From an uncultured Oscillospiraceae bacterium (GTDB taxonomy: Bacteria; Bacillota; Clostridia; Oscillospirales; Oscillospiraceae): a stretch of 64,000 nucleotides of DNA. Of the stretch, positions 41,471 to 49,779 are shown one piece after another (position 1 is the stretch's first letter; each line of letters opens with the position of its first letter). The stretch lies in NCBI GenBank assembly GCA_934590355.1, contig CAKTOX010000008.1, forward strand, positions 1 through 64,000, in the 5' to 3' direction. A program made the position numbers and the translations under genes. The notes under the pieces were generated by a model. The model was not told the origin of the DNA, made no database searches, and saw only the letters and a program-made list of their open reading frames with translations.

Positions 41471-41791
41471 TCATGTCGGCTCGTATGCTTTGCCGGTGGG
41501 GTTGCCGTCCGCGTCAAAGTCGATGCACTCCATAAGCTGCGGGTCAACGTGGCTCTGGCGCTTTATCGTCATACCGACACCATGGTTGTTGAATACCCAG
41601 ATGTAGTTATTCCAGACGGTCGGGTCTTTCTTTTTAAATACAGTGGTCTCGTTAAGGCGGCAGAACTTAGCTCTGCCCTCGGCGGTGTCGAGAAGGTCGC
41701 CCTCGCCGGTGTAAAAAAGCTCGTCGCTGTACTGATAACCGTCCTCGGTTTCGATCTCGGTTTTGATTTCAATCCGTTCTTCGTTGGTCAT
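41471..41791 (-). CDS. Hypothetical protein, 106 aa
   Basis: Small acidic cytosolic protein with no TM segment or known motif. Sequence begins MTNEERIEIKTEIE and includes YQYSDELFYTGEGDLLDTAEGR at residues 18-39 (in two parts) and VWNNYIWVFNNHGVGMTIK. The ATG at 41791 follows GGAGG by 7 bases and there is a matching promoter, so the gene is probably expressed. Its stop lies 2 bases from the last hairpin of the array. I do not recognise the family. Confidence 0.7.
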   Translation of the reverse strand: MTNEERIEIKTEIETEDGYQYSDELFYTGEGDLLDTAEGRAKFCRLNETTVFKKKDPTVWNNYIWVFNNHGVGMTIKRQSHVDPQLMECIDFDADGNPTGKAYEPT

Positions 41792-41819
41792 TGCGTTTCC
41801 TCCGTGTGGGTTTTTGCCA

Positions 41820-41848
41820 ATTGTATCACGATATTGCCCTGCTTGCAA
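41820..41848 (-). promoter_or_regulatory. Promoter of the 106-aa hypothetical gene
   Basis: Minus strand: TTGCAA (41843-41848), 17 bp, TACAAT (41820-41825). Confidence 0.6.
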
Positions 41849-41882
41849 GCGCGATATTTAATAACTTTTTGTCCTTTTTCGG

Positions 41883-41911
41883 TTGACCTAAATAAAAAAA
41901 CTTGGTAAAAT
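41883..41911 (+). promoter_or_regulatory. Promoter of the phosphorelay operon
   Basis: TTGACC (41883-41888), 17 bp, TAAAAT (41906-41911), about 60 bases before the response regulator start. Confidence 0.65.
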
Positions 41912-41973
41912 AATTAAAAACAACGGTTTTACGCGCCGCGCGGCGGCGAGCACATATAATTGAGGTGGTATAA

Positions 41974-42690
41974 TTGTATAAAACTATTATTGTCGAAGAT
42001 GACCTGATGGTATGCGCCATTCTTGAAAAACAGCTCGGTAAATTTACGCAACTGAAGCTGGAGGGTAATTTCAGAAGATGCAGCGACGCCCTGGAGTTTT
42101 TTAAGGAAAACCCGAACGGCGCGGATCTTATCGTGTTAGATTATTTCATGCCCGGCATGAACGGCATTGATTTTCTTGCGCAGCTTCGCAAGATAAACAT
42201 CGACGTGCAGGTCATAATGATAACCTCGGCCGATGATTATTCGGTCGTGAGGGCGGCAATGTGCTACGGTATATGCGATTATATTCTCAAGCCCTTCAAT
42301 TCCGCGCGTCTTGAGAAGGCGATCGCGAGATTTGACACCGTAATGAAGCTCGTGCGCAGCACCCATGTCTGGACGCAGGAGAAGATCGACACGCTTCTCT
42401 ACCCGCACCGCAATTATAACACCGAGCACCCCGCAGGCGATGCGCCCGGAGCGGGAAAGATAAATAAGATGACGCTCGAGAGCGTGCGTGACTTCATGCG
42501 CGCAAACGAGGGCAAGAAGATGCCGCTCACGCAGATAAGCGAGGGGCTCAAGCTGTCCACGGTCACGTCGCGCAGATACCTTAAATATATGCACAGCCTC
42601 GGCGAGGTCGCCGTCACGCTCAACAGTAAGACAGGCGGCCGCCCGTCCGAGATATTCGAGTACAAGGAGCCGAAAAATGACAAGGATTGA
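41974..42690 (+). CDS. Response regulator, CitB/DcuR-like
   Basis: 238 aa: N-terminal receiver with IIVEDD, phosphoacceptor D56 (LIVLDYFMPG), ITSADD and a Lys in LKPF; then a C-terminal helix-turn-helix (LTQISEGLKLSTVTSRRYLKYM) like that of CitB/DcuR/MalR regulators. It starts with TTG 41974 after GAGGTGG. In this family the partner kinase is normally a CitA/DcuS sensor; here the operon instead offers an Hpt protein and a hybrid kinase, so phosphate may reach D56 by a multistep relay. The HTH makes it the DNA-binding output. It overlaps the Hpt gene by 14 bases. Confidence 0.9.
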   Translation: MYKTIIVEDDLMVCAILEKQLGKFTQLKLEGNFRRCSDALEFFKENPNGADLIVLDYFMPGMNGIDFLAQLRKINIDVQVIMITSADDYSVVRAAMCYGICDYILKPFNSARLEKAIARFDTVMKLVRSTHVWTQEKIDTLLYPHRNYNTEHPAGDAPGAGKINKMTLESVRDFMRANEGKKMPLTQISEGLKLSTVTSRRYLKYMHSLGEVAVTLNSKTGGRPSEIFEYKEPKNDKD

Positions 42691-43027
42691 GGCCCTTTAC
42701 GGCAAATACGGCATGGACTATCCCGCGACGATAGAGCGCTGTGCGGGAGATGAGGGGATGCTCACTGAGATACTTTCGATCTTCATTGACGACGGCGGCT
42801 TCGGCAGCCTGTGCGCTGCGCTTGACAGCGGCGATACCGAGGCGGCGTTTCGCGCAGCCCATGCGCTCAAGGGCAGCACGGGTATGCTCGGAATGACGCG
42901 GCTTTATATCGTCCTTTGCGACATGACCGAGTGCCTGCGCCGCGGCGATATCGACTCCGCCCGCGCACACCGCGACTCGGCACAGCGCGAGTACGGGCTC
43001 GTGTCGGAAATGATCAAATGCATATAG
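42677..43027 (+). CDS. Free-standing Hpt phosphotransfer protein
   Basis: 116 aa four-helix Hpt domain with the phosphorylatable His H62 in AAHALKGSTGMLGM. Such proteins pass phosphoryl groups from a hybrid kinase receiver to a response regulator. It overlaps the response regulator gene by 14 bases and precedes the hybrid kinase by 52, so all three relay parts are encoded in order. Nothing but the Hpt domain is present. Confidence 0.9.
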   Translation: MTRIEALYGKYGMDYPATIERCAGDEGMLTEILSIFIDDGGFGSLCAALDSGDTEAAFRAAHALKGSTGMLGMTRLYIVLCDMTECLRRGDIDSARAHRDSAQREYGLVSEMIKCI

Positions 43028-43079
43028 CGCCTTTTATTCCGCAAGCACGGACGTAAAGCTAAGGCAGGGAGAGGACAGA

Positions 43080-46007
43080 GTGAACGTATCACACATATAC
43101 ATAAATTTAGCGGCGTTTTTATGCTTCACGCTGATGTTCATAGCGTTCTTCGCGGCTGAGCGCAGCCGCGAGATGCGCGCATGGCTGTTTCTGCTCGGCG
43201 ACATGGTGTTGTGGTCGGGCGGCTCTGTGTTCATGCGCCTTAACGTATTTCCCGGCTATGTAGTGTGGTACTATGTTTCGCTGCTTGCCCTGTTTTCGAT
43301 AGCATTTTTGGTGTATAACTACGTCTATCAGTTTGCCAACGTAAAAAATGAGCGCGAGAGGATTATATGGTTTGTCGGGACGATAATCATGCTCATAGTG
43401 TCCGCAACTGGCTTTTTCATCGCCCCGCCCGAGGCATCTATGGGTCATGGCGGTAAGATAGTTTTTCACTATACCGTGCAGTGGCGCGTTGTGATCCCGC
43501 TGGTGTTTCTGATGCTTATAATCGGCTCCATCGTGAAGCTCTTTCGCGGAATTATTAACTCTCGGGGCAAAAAAGCTCCGGGAGTCAGGGAACTCATCAT
43601 TGGCTGCTATCTGCTCGTTATCGGCAATATCCTTCATGTTATGCCGGGCAGCATTTTCCCGTGGGACGCGCTTTTCGGCGTAGTGTGTGCGGTCATGTTT
43701 ATCCTCTCGCTTTATAAGCGAAGAATGTTCAACACAAAGCCCGTTATATCCACGAGCATACTCGTTTTCGTGTCGGCAGTACTGTGCGTAAGTGCGGCTG
43801 CGCTGTCGTTTGAAAATACGGTCGCCTTTATGAAGAGATACGGCGGTCATTTCGGAAGCCCCGATATAGAAGCGTTTATGCTGCTTACCGTTATAATATC
43901 CGCCTCCATTGCGGTGTTCAGGAAGCTGCTTGCGGCGATATTCTCCGATGACGAGCGGCAGGGCGGGCGCATAAAGAGATATAGTGACAGCGTTTCCCTG
44001 TCCTTGGATATTGACAGTATTGTGAGCCAAACCGTCGATGTCATAAGAGACACGGTTCGAGTTGACAAGATGTATATCTGCCTGCTCGAAAACGGCAAAT
44101 ACGTTCCCGTGTACAGCACAACTCCGATGGACACCGTGCCGTTTACTATCGACGCAAACCACCCCAGCGTACAATATTTTGAAGAAAACGACTCCGAGAG
44201 CAGCCATATCGTCCTGCACGAGTTTGAAACCGATCCTTTGTATAAGTCCGTGCTGGGCGCGGAGCGTGAGCTGCTTTCAAAGCAGGGCATATCCTGTATA
44301 AGTGCGCTCAAGGACGGCAGCAGCGTCGTCGGACTTCTGCTTTTGGGCGAGAAGGAAAAGGGCATGGGATATACGTATGCCGATTTCTCTTTTTTGAGTA
44401 CAGTCCTGTCCATTGCGTCTATTGCGATAAAAAACGCGGCGCTCTACAAGCAGGTCGCAGAGCGCGAGCACCTGTTCTCAAGCATGACGGCGTATATCCC
44501 AAACGTCATTTTGATCAAGCCCAAGGGCGAGTACCGCTTTTGCTTTGTCAGCGCAAACACCGAAAGGGTGCTCGGTCTCGATGCAAGCTATTTTACCTCC
44601 CGCACCGCACACGAGGTGCTTTCGGAATGTGTGGGCAGCGAGGATGTCGGGCGTGTGCTTGACGCGATGAGAAACGCCGACAGCGCGGATAGCTGCTATA
44701 TGACCGATATTCCGTTCAAAACCGGCGACGGCAGGAATATCATCCTGCGCTGCGCTTTTTCTCCGATAATATATAACGGCGTCATGTCGCATTATGTGTG
44801 CGTCGCAACCGACATATCGCACGACATTGCGACTCAGCAGCTTCTCATGACCTCCGTTGAGCTTGCGCAGGAATCCAACCGCGCAAAGGGCGAATTCCTT
44901 TCGCATATGTCGCATGAGATACGCACGCCCATGAACTCCATTGCGGGGCTTACCTATCTTGCGCGCGAAATGGTCGCCCAGGGGCGCGACGATGAGCTGC
45001 GCGACTATCTTGCGCAGATAGATCAGGCCTCACAATATCTTCTGAGCCTGCTCAATAACATCATGGACATGAGCAAGATCGAAAGCAGTCGATATGAAAT
45101 AAGCTCGGCTCCGTTTTGCATAACCGATGTTCTCGACGAGATGTATTCCGTATTCAGTGCGGGCATGAGCTCAAGGGGCGTGGAATTCACTGTAAATACG
45201 CAGTCTCTTAAATACACAAACCTCATGGGCGACGAAATATCGCTTCGCAAGATACTCAGCAACCTTCTTTCAAATGCAAGCAAATTCACAGGCTCCGGTG
45301 GAAGCGTCACGCTCACGGTGTCGGAAAAAACGCTCTCGGACAAAACTGTCGTTGTGCACTTTGAGGTCACCGACACCGGCGTCGGCATAGGCAAGGATTT
45401 CATAAGCCACCTGTTCGAGCCGTATACGCAGGAAATGAGCAGCGGCGGCGCCCGCGCTGCGGGAAGCGGACTCGGCATGGCGATATGTAAAAACATGATC
45501 GATCTTCTCGGCGGATCTATCAGAGTTAAAAGCCGAGTGGGTGAGGGCACTACTTTCTTCGTCGATATTCCGTACGCGCTCACGTCCGCCACCGAAAAAG
45601 CTCCGGCGACCCTTGACCTGACGGTGCTCAACGGACTTCACATCATGGTCGTTGACGACGTTGCCGTTAACACCGTGATAACCTGCCGCCTGCTTGAGCG
45701 CCACGGCGCGATAGTTGACTGCGCCGAAAACGGCAGGGAAGCGGCAGAGCTGTTTTATTCAAATGACGACGGGTATTATGACTGCATTCTGATGGATATT
45801 CAAATGCCCGTTATGGACGGCGTTCGGGCAGCTGCCGTAATTCGCTCCTGTTCTAAGAGCTACGGTCAAACCGTTCCCATCGTTGCTATGACTGCCGATG
45901 CGTTCATTAACGTTCACGGCGGCAATTTGAGCGATTTTAACGACTATATAATTAAGCCCGTAAAACCCGACGAGCTGTACGCAAAGCTCATAAACAATTT
46001 GAAATAG
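43080..46007 (+). CDS. Hybrid sensor histidine kinase with N-terminal 7TM region
   Basis: 975 aa. Order: about seven TM helices (1-285, resembling the N-terminal 7TM sensor of histidine kinases), GAF-like domain (about 300-460), PAS-like domain (about 470-590), HisKA with H612 (MSHEIRTPMN), HATPase with SNLLSNASKF, DTGVGIG and GSGLGMAI, and a C-terminal receiver with VVDD, D906 (LMDIQMPVMDG) and IKPV. It starts with GTG 43080 after GGGAGAGG. Autophosphorylated H612 should pass phosphate to D906, then to the operon Hpt and the response regulator. The signal is unknown; membrane and GAF domains suggest lipid-phase or small-molecule input. Confidence 0.92.
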   Translation: MNVSHIYINLAAFLCFTLMFIAFFAAERSREMRAWLFLLGDMVLWSGGSVFMRLNVFPGYVVWYYVSLLALFSIAFLVYNYVYQFANVKNERERIIWFVGTIIMLIVSATGFFIAPPEASMGHGGKIVFHYTVQWRVVIPLVFLMLIIGSIVKLFRGIINSRGKKAPGVRELIIGCYLLVIGNILHVMPGSIFPWDALFGVVCAVMFILSLYKRRMFNTKPVISTSILVFVSAVLCVSAAALSFENTVAFMKRYGGHFGSPDIEAFMLLTVIISASIAVFRKLLAAIFSDDERQGGRIKRYSDSVSLSLDIDSIVSQTVDVIRDTVRVDKMYICLLENGKYVPVYSTTPMDTVPFTIDANHPSVQYFEENDSESSHIVLHEFETDPLYKSVLGAERELLSKQGISCISALKDGSSVVGLLLLGEKEKGMGYTYADFSFLSTVLSIASIAIKNAALYKQVAEREHLFSSMTAYIPNVILIKPKGEYRFCFVSANTERVLGLDASYFTSRTAHEVLSECVGSEDVGRVLDAMRNADSADSCYMTDIPFKTGDGRNIILRCAFSPIIYNGVMSHYVCVATDISHDIATQQLLMTSVELAQESNRAKGEFLSHMSHEIRTPMNSIAGLTYLAREMVAQGRDDELRDYLAQIDQASQYLLSLLNNIMDMSKIESSRYEISSAPFCITDVLDEMYSVFSAGMSSRGVEFTVNTQSLKYTNLMGDEISLRKILSNLLSNASKFTGSGGSVTLTVSEKTLSDKTVVVHFEVTDTGVGIGKDFISHLFEPYTQEMSSGGARAAGSGLGMAICKNMIDLLGGSIRVKSRVGEGTTFFVDIPYALTSATEKAPATLDLTVLNGLHIMVVDDVAVNTVITCRLLERHGAIVDCAENGREAAELFYSNDDGYYDCILMDIQMPVMDGVRAAAVIRSCSKSYGQTVPIVAMTADAFINVHGGNLSDFNDYIIKPVKPDELYAKLINNLK

Positions 46008-46019
46008 AGGTAATTTCTA

Positions 46020-47378
46020 TTGGAAAGCGCATTCCGCAAGACACAGAACATAGCAACAGGGATATTTAACAGCAGGTATTATCTGCCCGCAATGCTCGCG
46101 ATAGCCCTATTCGGCATCGCGTTTGATGCAGCCTTTTTGTGCCTGTGCATATATCTTCTGCTGTGCGAATTCATGCTCATTTTCTGCGATGACCTTATGA
46201 GCATATTTGCCCCCGTCATATTTACGCTTGAGACCGCCGTGCAGTATTATAAGGATCTCACGGTGCTCACGCAGTATATGTGGTATGCGATCGTTCCGTT
46301 TTCGCTGGCGCTCATATTTAATATCATCTATTACCGCCGCCCGTTTACGAGGGGCAGGTACACGTATTCTTACCTCGCCGTCAGTTTTGCGCTTATTCTG
46401 GGCGGCGTCGGAGTCATATCCTCGCGTGAATACTTTGAGCCCATGGGGCTTTACTATACTCTCGCCCTCGGTATCGGTCAGTTCATTCTGTATATGCTTT
46501 TCCGCTCGCGCATCACCAACAGCCGCGACTATGACAGGATAGAGCGCGTGGCCGAGACCCTCTACGCCGCGGGACTTGTTTTCGTCATCGTTATTTTCGG
46601 AATTTATATCGAAAACTTTGCCAAGTTCATCGAAAAGGGCGGCGTTTTGTTCATAAAATCCCGAAATTACATGACGAGCGTGCTTTTAATGAGCCTGCCG
46701 ATGACCTGCATCCTCGTAAAGCGCAGCGATCTGTATCTCATTGGCGGGGCGCTCATGTATGCGGCAATGCTGCTGTCGGGCTCACGAAGCGGACTGCTGT
46801 TCGGCACCGTGCTTCTCGTTTTGTGCGCCGTATGCATTTATATAACAAACAAAAAAAGCCGCAGATTATATAATTGGCTGTTCGGCATCGCCGCTGTTGC
46901 CGGCTGCGTGCTTGCGGCGGTCTGCCTGCCCAAGCTCTACGGCGCGCGCTTTGACGGCGGCAAGGTGGGGGATAAGACCCGCGTTGAATTCATAAAGCGC
47001 GGCATAGCAAACTTCCTTGCCCACCCCGTGTTCGGCATAGGCGTTGCAAACACCAAGGATCTGAGCATTTTCAAGGCGTTCATACCGGGCTGCATAACCT
47101 TTTATCACAATATCGTTATCCAGATAATGAGCTCGACGGGGCTTGTCGGCATTGCGGCATTTGCGTGGCAGTTTATACTGCGCGCAGGCGATCTGCTCAA
47201 AAACCGCAAAAACCGCGCGTTCGTATTTGCCCTGAGCTACCTCGGCATCCTTATGATGAGTTTCACAAACCCCGGCATATTCTGCCCCTTTCCGGAGGCG
47301 GGACTTCTTACTCTGATTTTTACGGTCGTTGAAAATAATACCCTCGATGAGGGGAATAATATGGAGGAAGAAAAATGA
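46020..47378 (+). CDS. O-antigen ligase/polymerase-like membrane protein (Wzy_C type)
   Basis: 452 aa with about 11 hydrophobic segments and the Wzy_C loop pattern: SGSRSGLLFG, RVEFIKRGIANFLAHPVFGIGVAN (in two parts), and a FYHNIVIQIMSSTGLVG strand-helix. Such proteins join or polymerise undecaprenyl-linked glycans at the outer membrane face; in Gram-positives they act on wall glycopolymers. It starts with TTG 46020 nine bases after AGAGG and overlaps the next gene by ATGA. Within a phosphorelay operon it is a likely output gene of surface-polymer assembly. Substrate unknown. Confidence 0.8.
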   Translation: MESAFRKTQNIATGIFNSRYYLPAMLAIALFGIAFDAAFLCLCIYLLLCEFMLIFCDDLMSIFAPVIFTLETAVQYYKDLTVLTQYMWYAIVPFSLALIFNIIYYRRPFTRGRYTYSYLAVSFALILGGVGVISSREYFEPMGLYYTLALGIGQFILYMLFRSRITNSRDYDRIERVAETLYAAGLVFVIVIFGIYIENFAKFIEKGGVLFIKSRNYMTSVLLMSLPMTCILVKRSDLYLIGGALMYAAMLLSGSRSGLLFGTVLLVLCAVCIYITNKKSRRLYNWLFGIAAVAGCVLAAVCLPKLYGARFDGGKVGDKTRVEFIKRGIANFLAHPVFGIGVANTKDLSIFKAFIPGCITFYHNIVIQIMSSTGLVGIAAFAWQFILRAGDLLKNRKNRAFVFALSYLGILMMSFTNPGIFCPFPEAGLLTLIFTVVENNTLDEGNNMEEEK

Positions 47379-49477
47379 AAAAAGCTCTCAGCATCGTGCT
47401 GGTGCTCATGATGCTCGTTTCGCTCGTACCGATCTCGGCGCTTGCGGAAAACGGCGGCTATGAGACCATCACGGGAACCGTTATGTTCAATGCCGGACAT
47501 GACGATTCCGAAACGGACCACCCGTGCCCGTTTACCTACAGCGACGGATACTTCACGGACACCGCCTATAAATACAGGCAGGACCTCGCATCCGTGACCA
47601 TGGCAATGTGCCTTGCGGCCGGAAACGTCGCAGACCCCGCACGCTTCAGAGAAGGCCCGGCAAACCTTGCCAACTTCTTTGAGCAGATCGGCTTCAAGGA
47701 CTTTGAGGCAAATCCCGATTACACGAACCGCCCCGGCAGAAACACCTTCGGCGTCGGCATCGCAAACAAGCAGATAACGGTCGGCGGCGAAAAGTACACC
47801 GTCATAGGCATCGGCCTGCGCGGCTGCGGCTACTATGCGGAGTGGGCGGGCGACCTCAACGTCGGTCTGAGCGGAGACCACACCGGCTTTGCCATCTGCC
47901 GCGACACCGCGCTTGCCTTCCTGCGTGAGTACCTCGATGCTCACCCCGAGATAAGCGGCAAGATAAAGATCTGGTGCACCGGCTACAGCCGCGGCGCCGC
48001 GGGCGCGAATATGCTCGGCGGCAAGCTTGACGACATGATAATGTCCGGCGAAAGGCTCGGCAAAAACGTCACCGTTTCCGTAGAGGATCTGTATATCTAC
48101 ACCTACGAGGCTCCCATGGGGGCGGACGCCTCGAACGTGGGCGGCAGAGTGTACAACAATATCCACAACGTCGTCAACTACAATGACCTTGTCGTTCGCG
48201 CCGCACCCGCCTGTATGGGCTTTGCCAGATACGGCGTTGACCACGTCATGCCCTCGGCTAAGCTCGACGATAATTACGAAGCGCTCAAGGCCGATATGCT
48301 CAAGGTCTTTGAGACCTTTGAAAACGCGGGCGAGTACCGCATCGACAGCTTTAAATACGTCACCGTAACGCCCGGCGCGACCGCGGATAAGATCATCCGC
48401 AGCATCAAGGGCGACGTGATGACGCAGGGCGAGTACCTCGACATTTTCGTGCAGAAGCTCTTCACCAAGGTCTTTACCACCCGCGCCGAGGTCTACGCCG
48501 CGCAGGACGATATTCAGGAGCTCGTGCTGCCGCTCATAGGCACCTATCCCGAGCAGTGGGACACCGTTAAGCAGAGCCTCGCGGAAAACGCGCGCGATAA
48601 TCTTGCGAAGATAATGGCGGCGCTGTTCAAGGGCGAGGACACGGCTGTCAACGTCATTGCCGGCATCGTGCTTGACGCGATGCGCGATGCGGGCATCACG
48701 GAGTATAACGCCCAGCAGGTCAGGGAAATGATCCGCCCCTTGGTCAAGATGCTCATTAAGCTCGCCTCGGCGTGCCCCGACGAGCTTGCGACGCTTCTGT
48801 ATAACGTCGTCGGCATCATGAGCGCGCATTACGGCGAGCTCGGTATGTCGTGGATGCTCAGCATTCCCGCGGACTACATGACCGCAAAGCAGCAGTCTCA
48901 GCTTCCCGAGGGCGAGCTGCCCTTCGTTGACGTGCCCGACGACGCATGGTACCGCGACGAGCTCTCCTACGCTTATAATAACGGCCTTATCGTCGGCACG
49001 AGCGCAAATATGTTCAGCCCCGACGGGCTTGTTACGCGCGGTCAGGTCGTCACCGTTCTCTACCGCATAGCAGGCGAACCCTCCGTCAAGGGCAAGACCT
49101 GTCCGTTCACGGATCTTGAAGCAGGCTGGTGCCGCGACGCTATCATCTGGGCGTATAACGCTGGCATCGCAAACGGCTTTAGCGAAAGCTCCTTCGGCGA
49201 GAACGAAAACGTCACGCGCGAGCAGCTTGCGGCATTCATGTACCGCTACGCCGATAAGCTCGTTTACTTCGGCAATATCGAGGTTCCCGAGGCATTTAAC
49301 GCTTCGTTCTCCGATGCCGATTCCGTCAGCTCCTACGCGCTGAGCGCCATGCTTTGGGCTAACGGCGCGGGCATAATCAAGGGCAACACCGACGGCACAC
49401 TCAACCCCGGCGGCACCGCAACGCGGGCAGAATTTGCCTGCATGACGGCGCGCTTTCATAAGCTCGTCGGCTGCTGA
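47375..49477 (+). CDS. SLH-anchored surface protein with alpha/beta-hydrolase-like domain
   Basis: 700 aa secreted protein. A signal peptide (1-25, cleavage near ALA/EN) precedes a domain with a GYSRG nucleophile elbow (about 203-207) resembling lipase-type serine hydrolases, followed by a long helical region and three SLH repeats (about 515-575, 575-640, 643-700) that bind pyruvylated wall polymer. SLH marks: DVPDDAWYRDELSYAYNNGL, TRGQVV, TREQLAAFM, TRAEFA. The catalytic Asp/His pair is not clear, so activity is inferred. It is the last gene of the relay operon (ATGA start), tied to the Wzy-like gene. A terminator follows. Confidence 0.82.
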   Translation: MKKALSIVLVLMMLVSLVPISALAENGGYETITGTVMFNAGHDDSETDHPCPFTYSDGYFTDTAYKYRQDLASVTMAMCLAAGNVADPARFREGPANLANFFEQIGFKDFEANPDYTNRPGRNTFGVGIANKQITVGGEKYTVIGIGLRGCGYYAEWAGDLNVGLSGDHTGFAICRDTALAFLREYLDAHPEISGKIKIWCTGYSRGAAGANMLGGKLDDMIMSGERLGKNVTVSVEDLYIYTYEAPMGADASNVGGRVYNNIHNVVNYNDLVVRAAPACMGFARYGVDHVMPSAKLDDNYEALKADMLKVFETFENAGEYRIDSFKYVTVTPGATADKIIRSIKGDVMTQGEYLDIFVQKLFTKVFTTRAEVYAAQDDIQELVLPLIGTYPEQWDTVKQSLAENARDNLAKIMAALFKGEDTAVNVIAGIVLDAMRDAGITEYNAQQVREMIRPLVKMLIKLASACPDELATLLYNVVGIMSAHYGELGMSWMLSIPADYMTAKQQSQLPEGELPFVDVPDDAWYRDELSYAYNNGLIVGTSANMFSPDGLVTRGQVVTVLYRIAGEPSVKGKTCPFTDLEAGWCRDAIIWAYNAGIANGFSESSFGENENVTREQLAAFMYRYADKLVYFGNIEVPEAFNASFSDADSVSSYALSAMLWANGAGIIKGNTDGTLNPGGTATRAEFACMTARFHKLVGC

Positions 49478-49499
49478 GAATTAAATATATCCGGCTTTG

Positions 49500-49529
49500 G
49501 CCGCTCTGCTTTTGCAGGGCGGCTTTTTT
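49500..49529 (+). terminator. Terminator of the phosphorelay operon
   Basis: 10 bp GCCGCTCTGC/GCAGGGCGGC stem (one T-G pair) with TTTT loop and T6. Confidence 0.88.
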
Positions 49530-49672
49530 AACAGGATATAACAATTATACGCACTCGGCAATATGTCAGAATACTGTGGCTTTCTTTGTGCAGCTTGCTA
49601 TACATTGCGTATATCTTGTGGGTCGTGTAGGCGGAATTCACAAATTGTTGCTGTCAAGATTACTGAATTGAC

Positions 49673-49700
49673 TTGATTTTAATGTTTTTTATGGTAAAAT
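49673..49700 (+). promoter_or_regulatory. Promoter of the VWA-SLH gene
   Basis: TTGATT (49673-49678), 16 bp, TAAAAT (49695-49700). In the 302-base gap 49478-49779 I see only the upstream terminator, an AT-rich stretch without clear structure, and this promoter with a leader of about 75 bases. Confidence 0.55.
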
Positions 49701-49779
49701 GAAATCACACAGCATATACGCTCGTGATTTTTACAATCATGGGCAAGGTGGAGTTTAAAAACTAAAAGGAGGAAACGAA

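Noticed and set aside
47237..49459. 740-codon minus-strand open frame
   Set aside because: Antisense shadow of the SLH hydrolase-like gene; low-complexity Gly/Ala/Val/His composition and no start signal.
49530..49672. Possible small gene or riboswitch before the VWA-SLH gene
   Set aside because: No frame with a ribosome site and no conserved leader structure; only AT-rich sequence.
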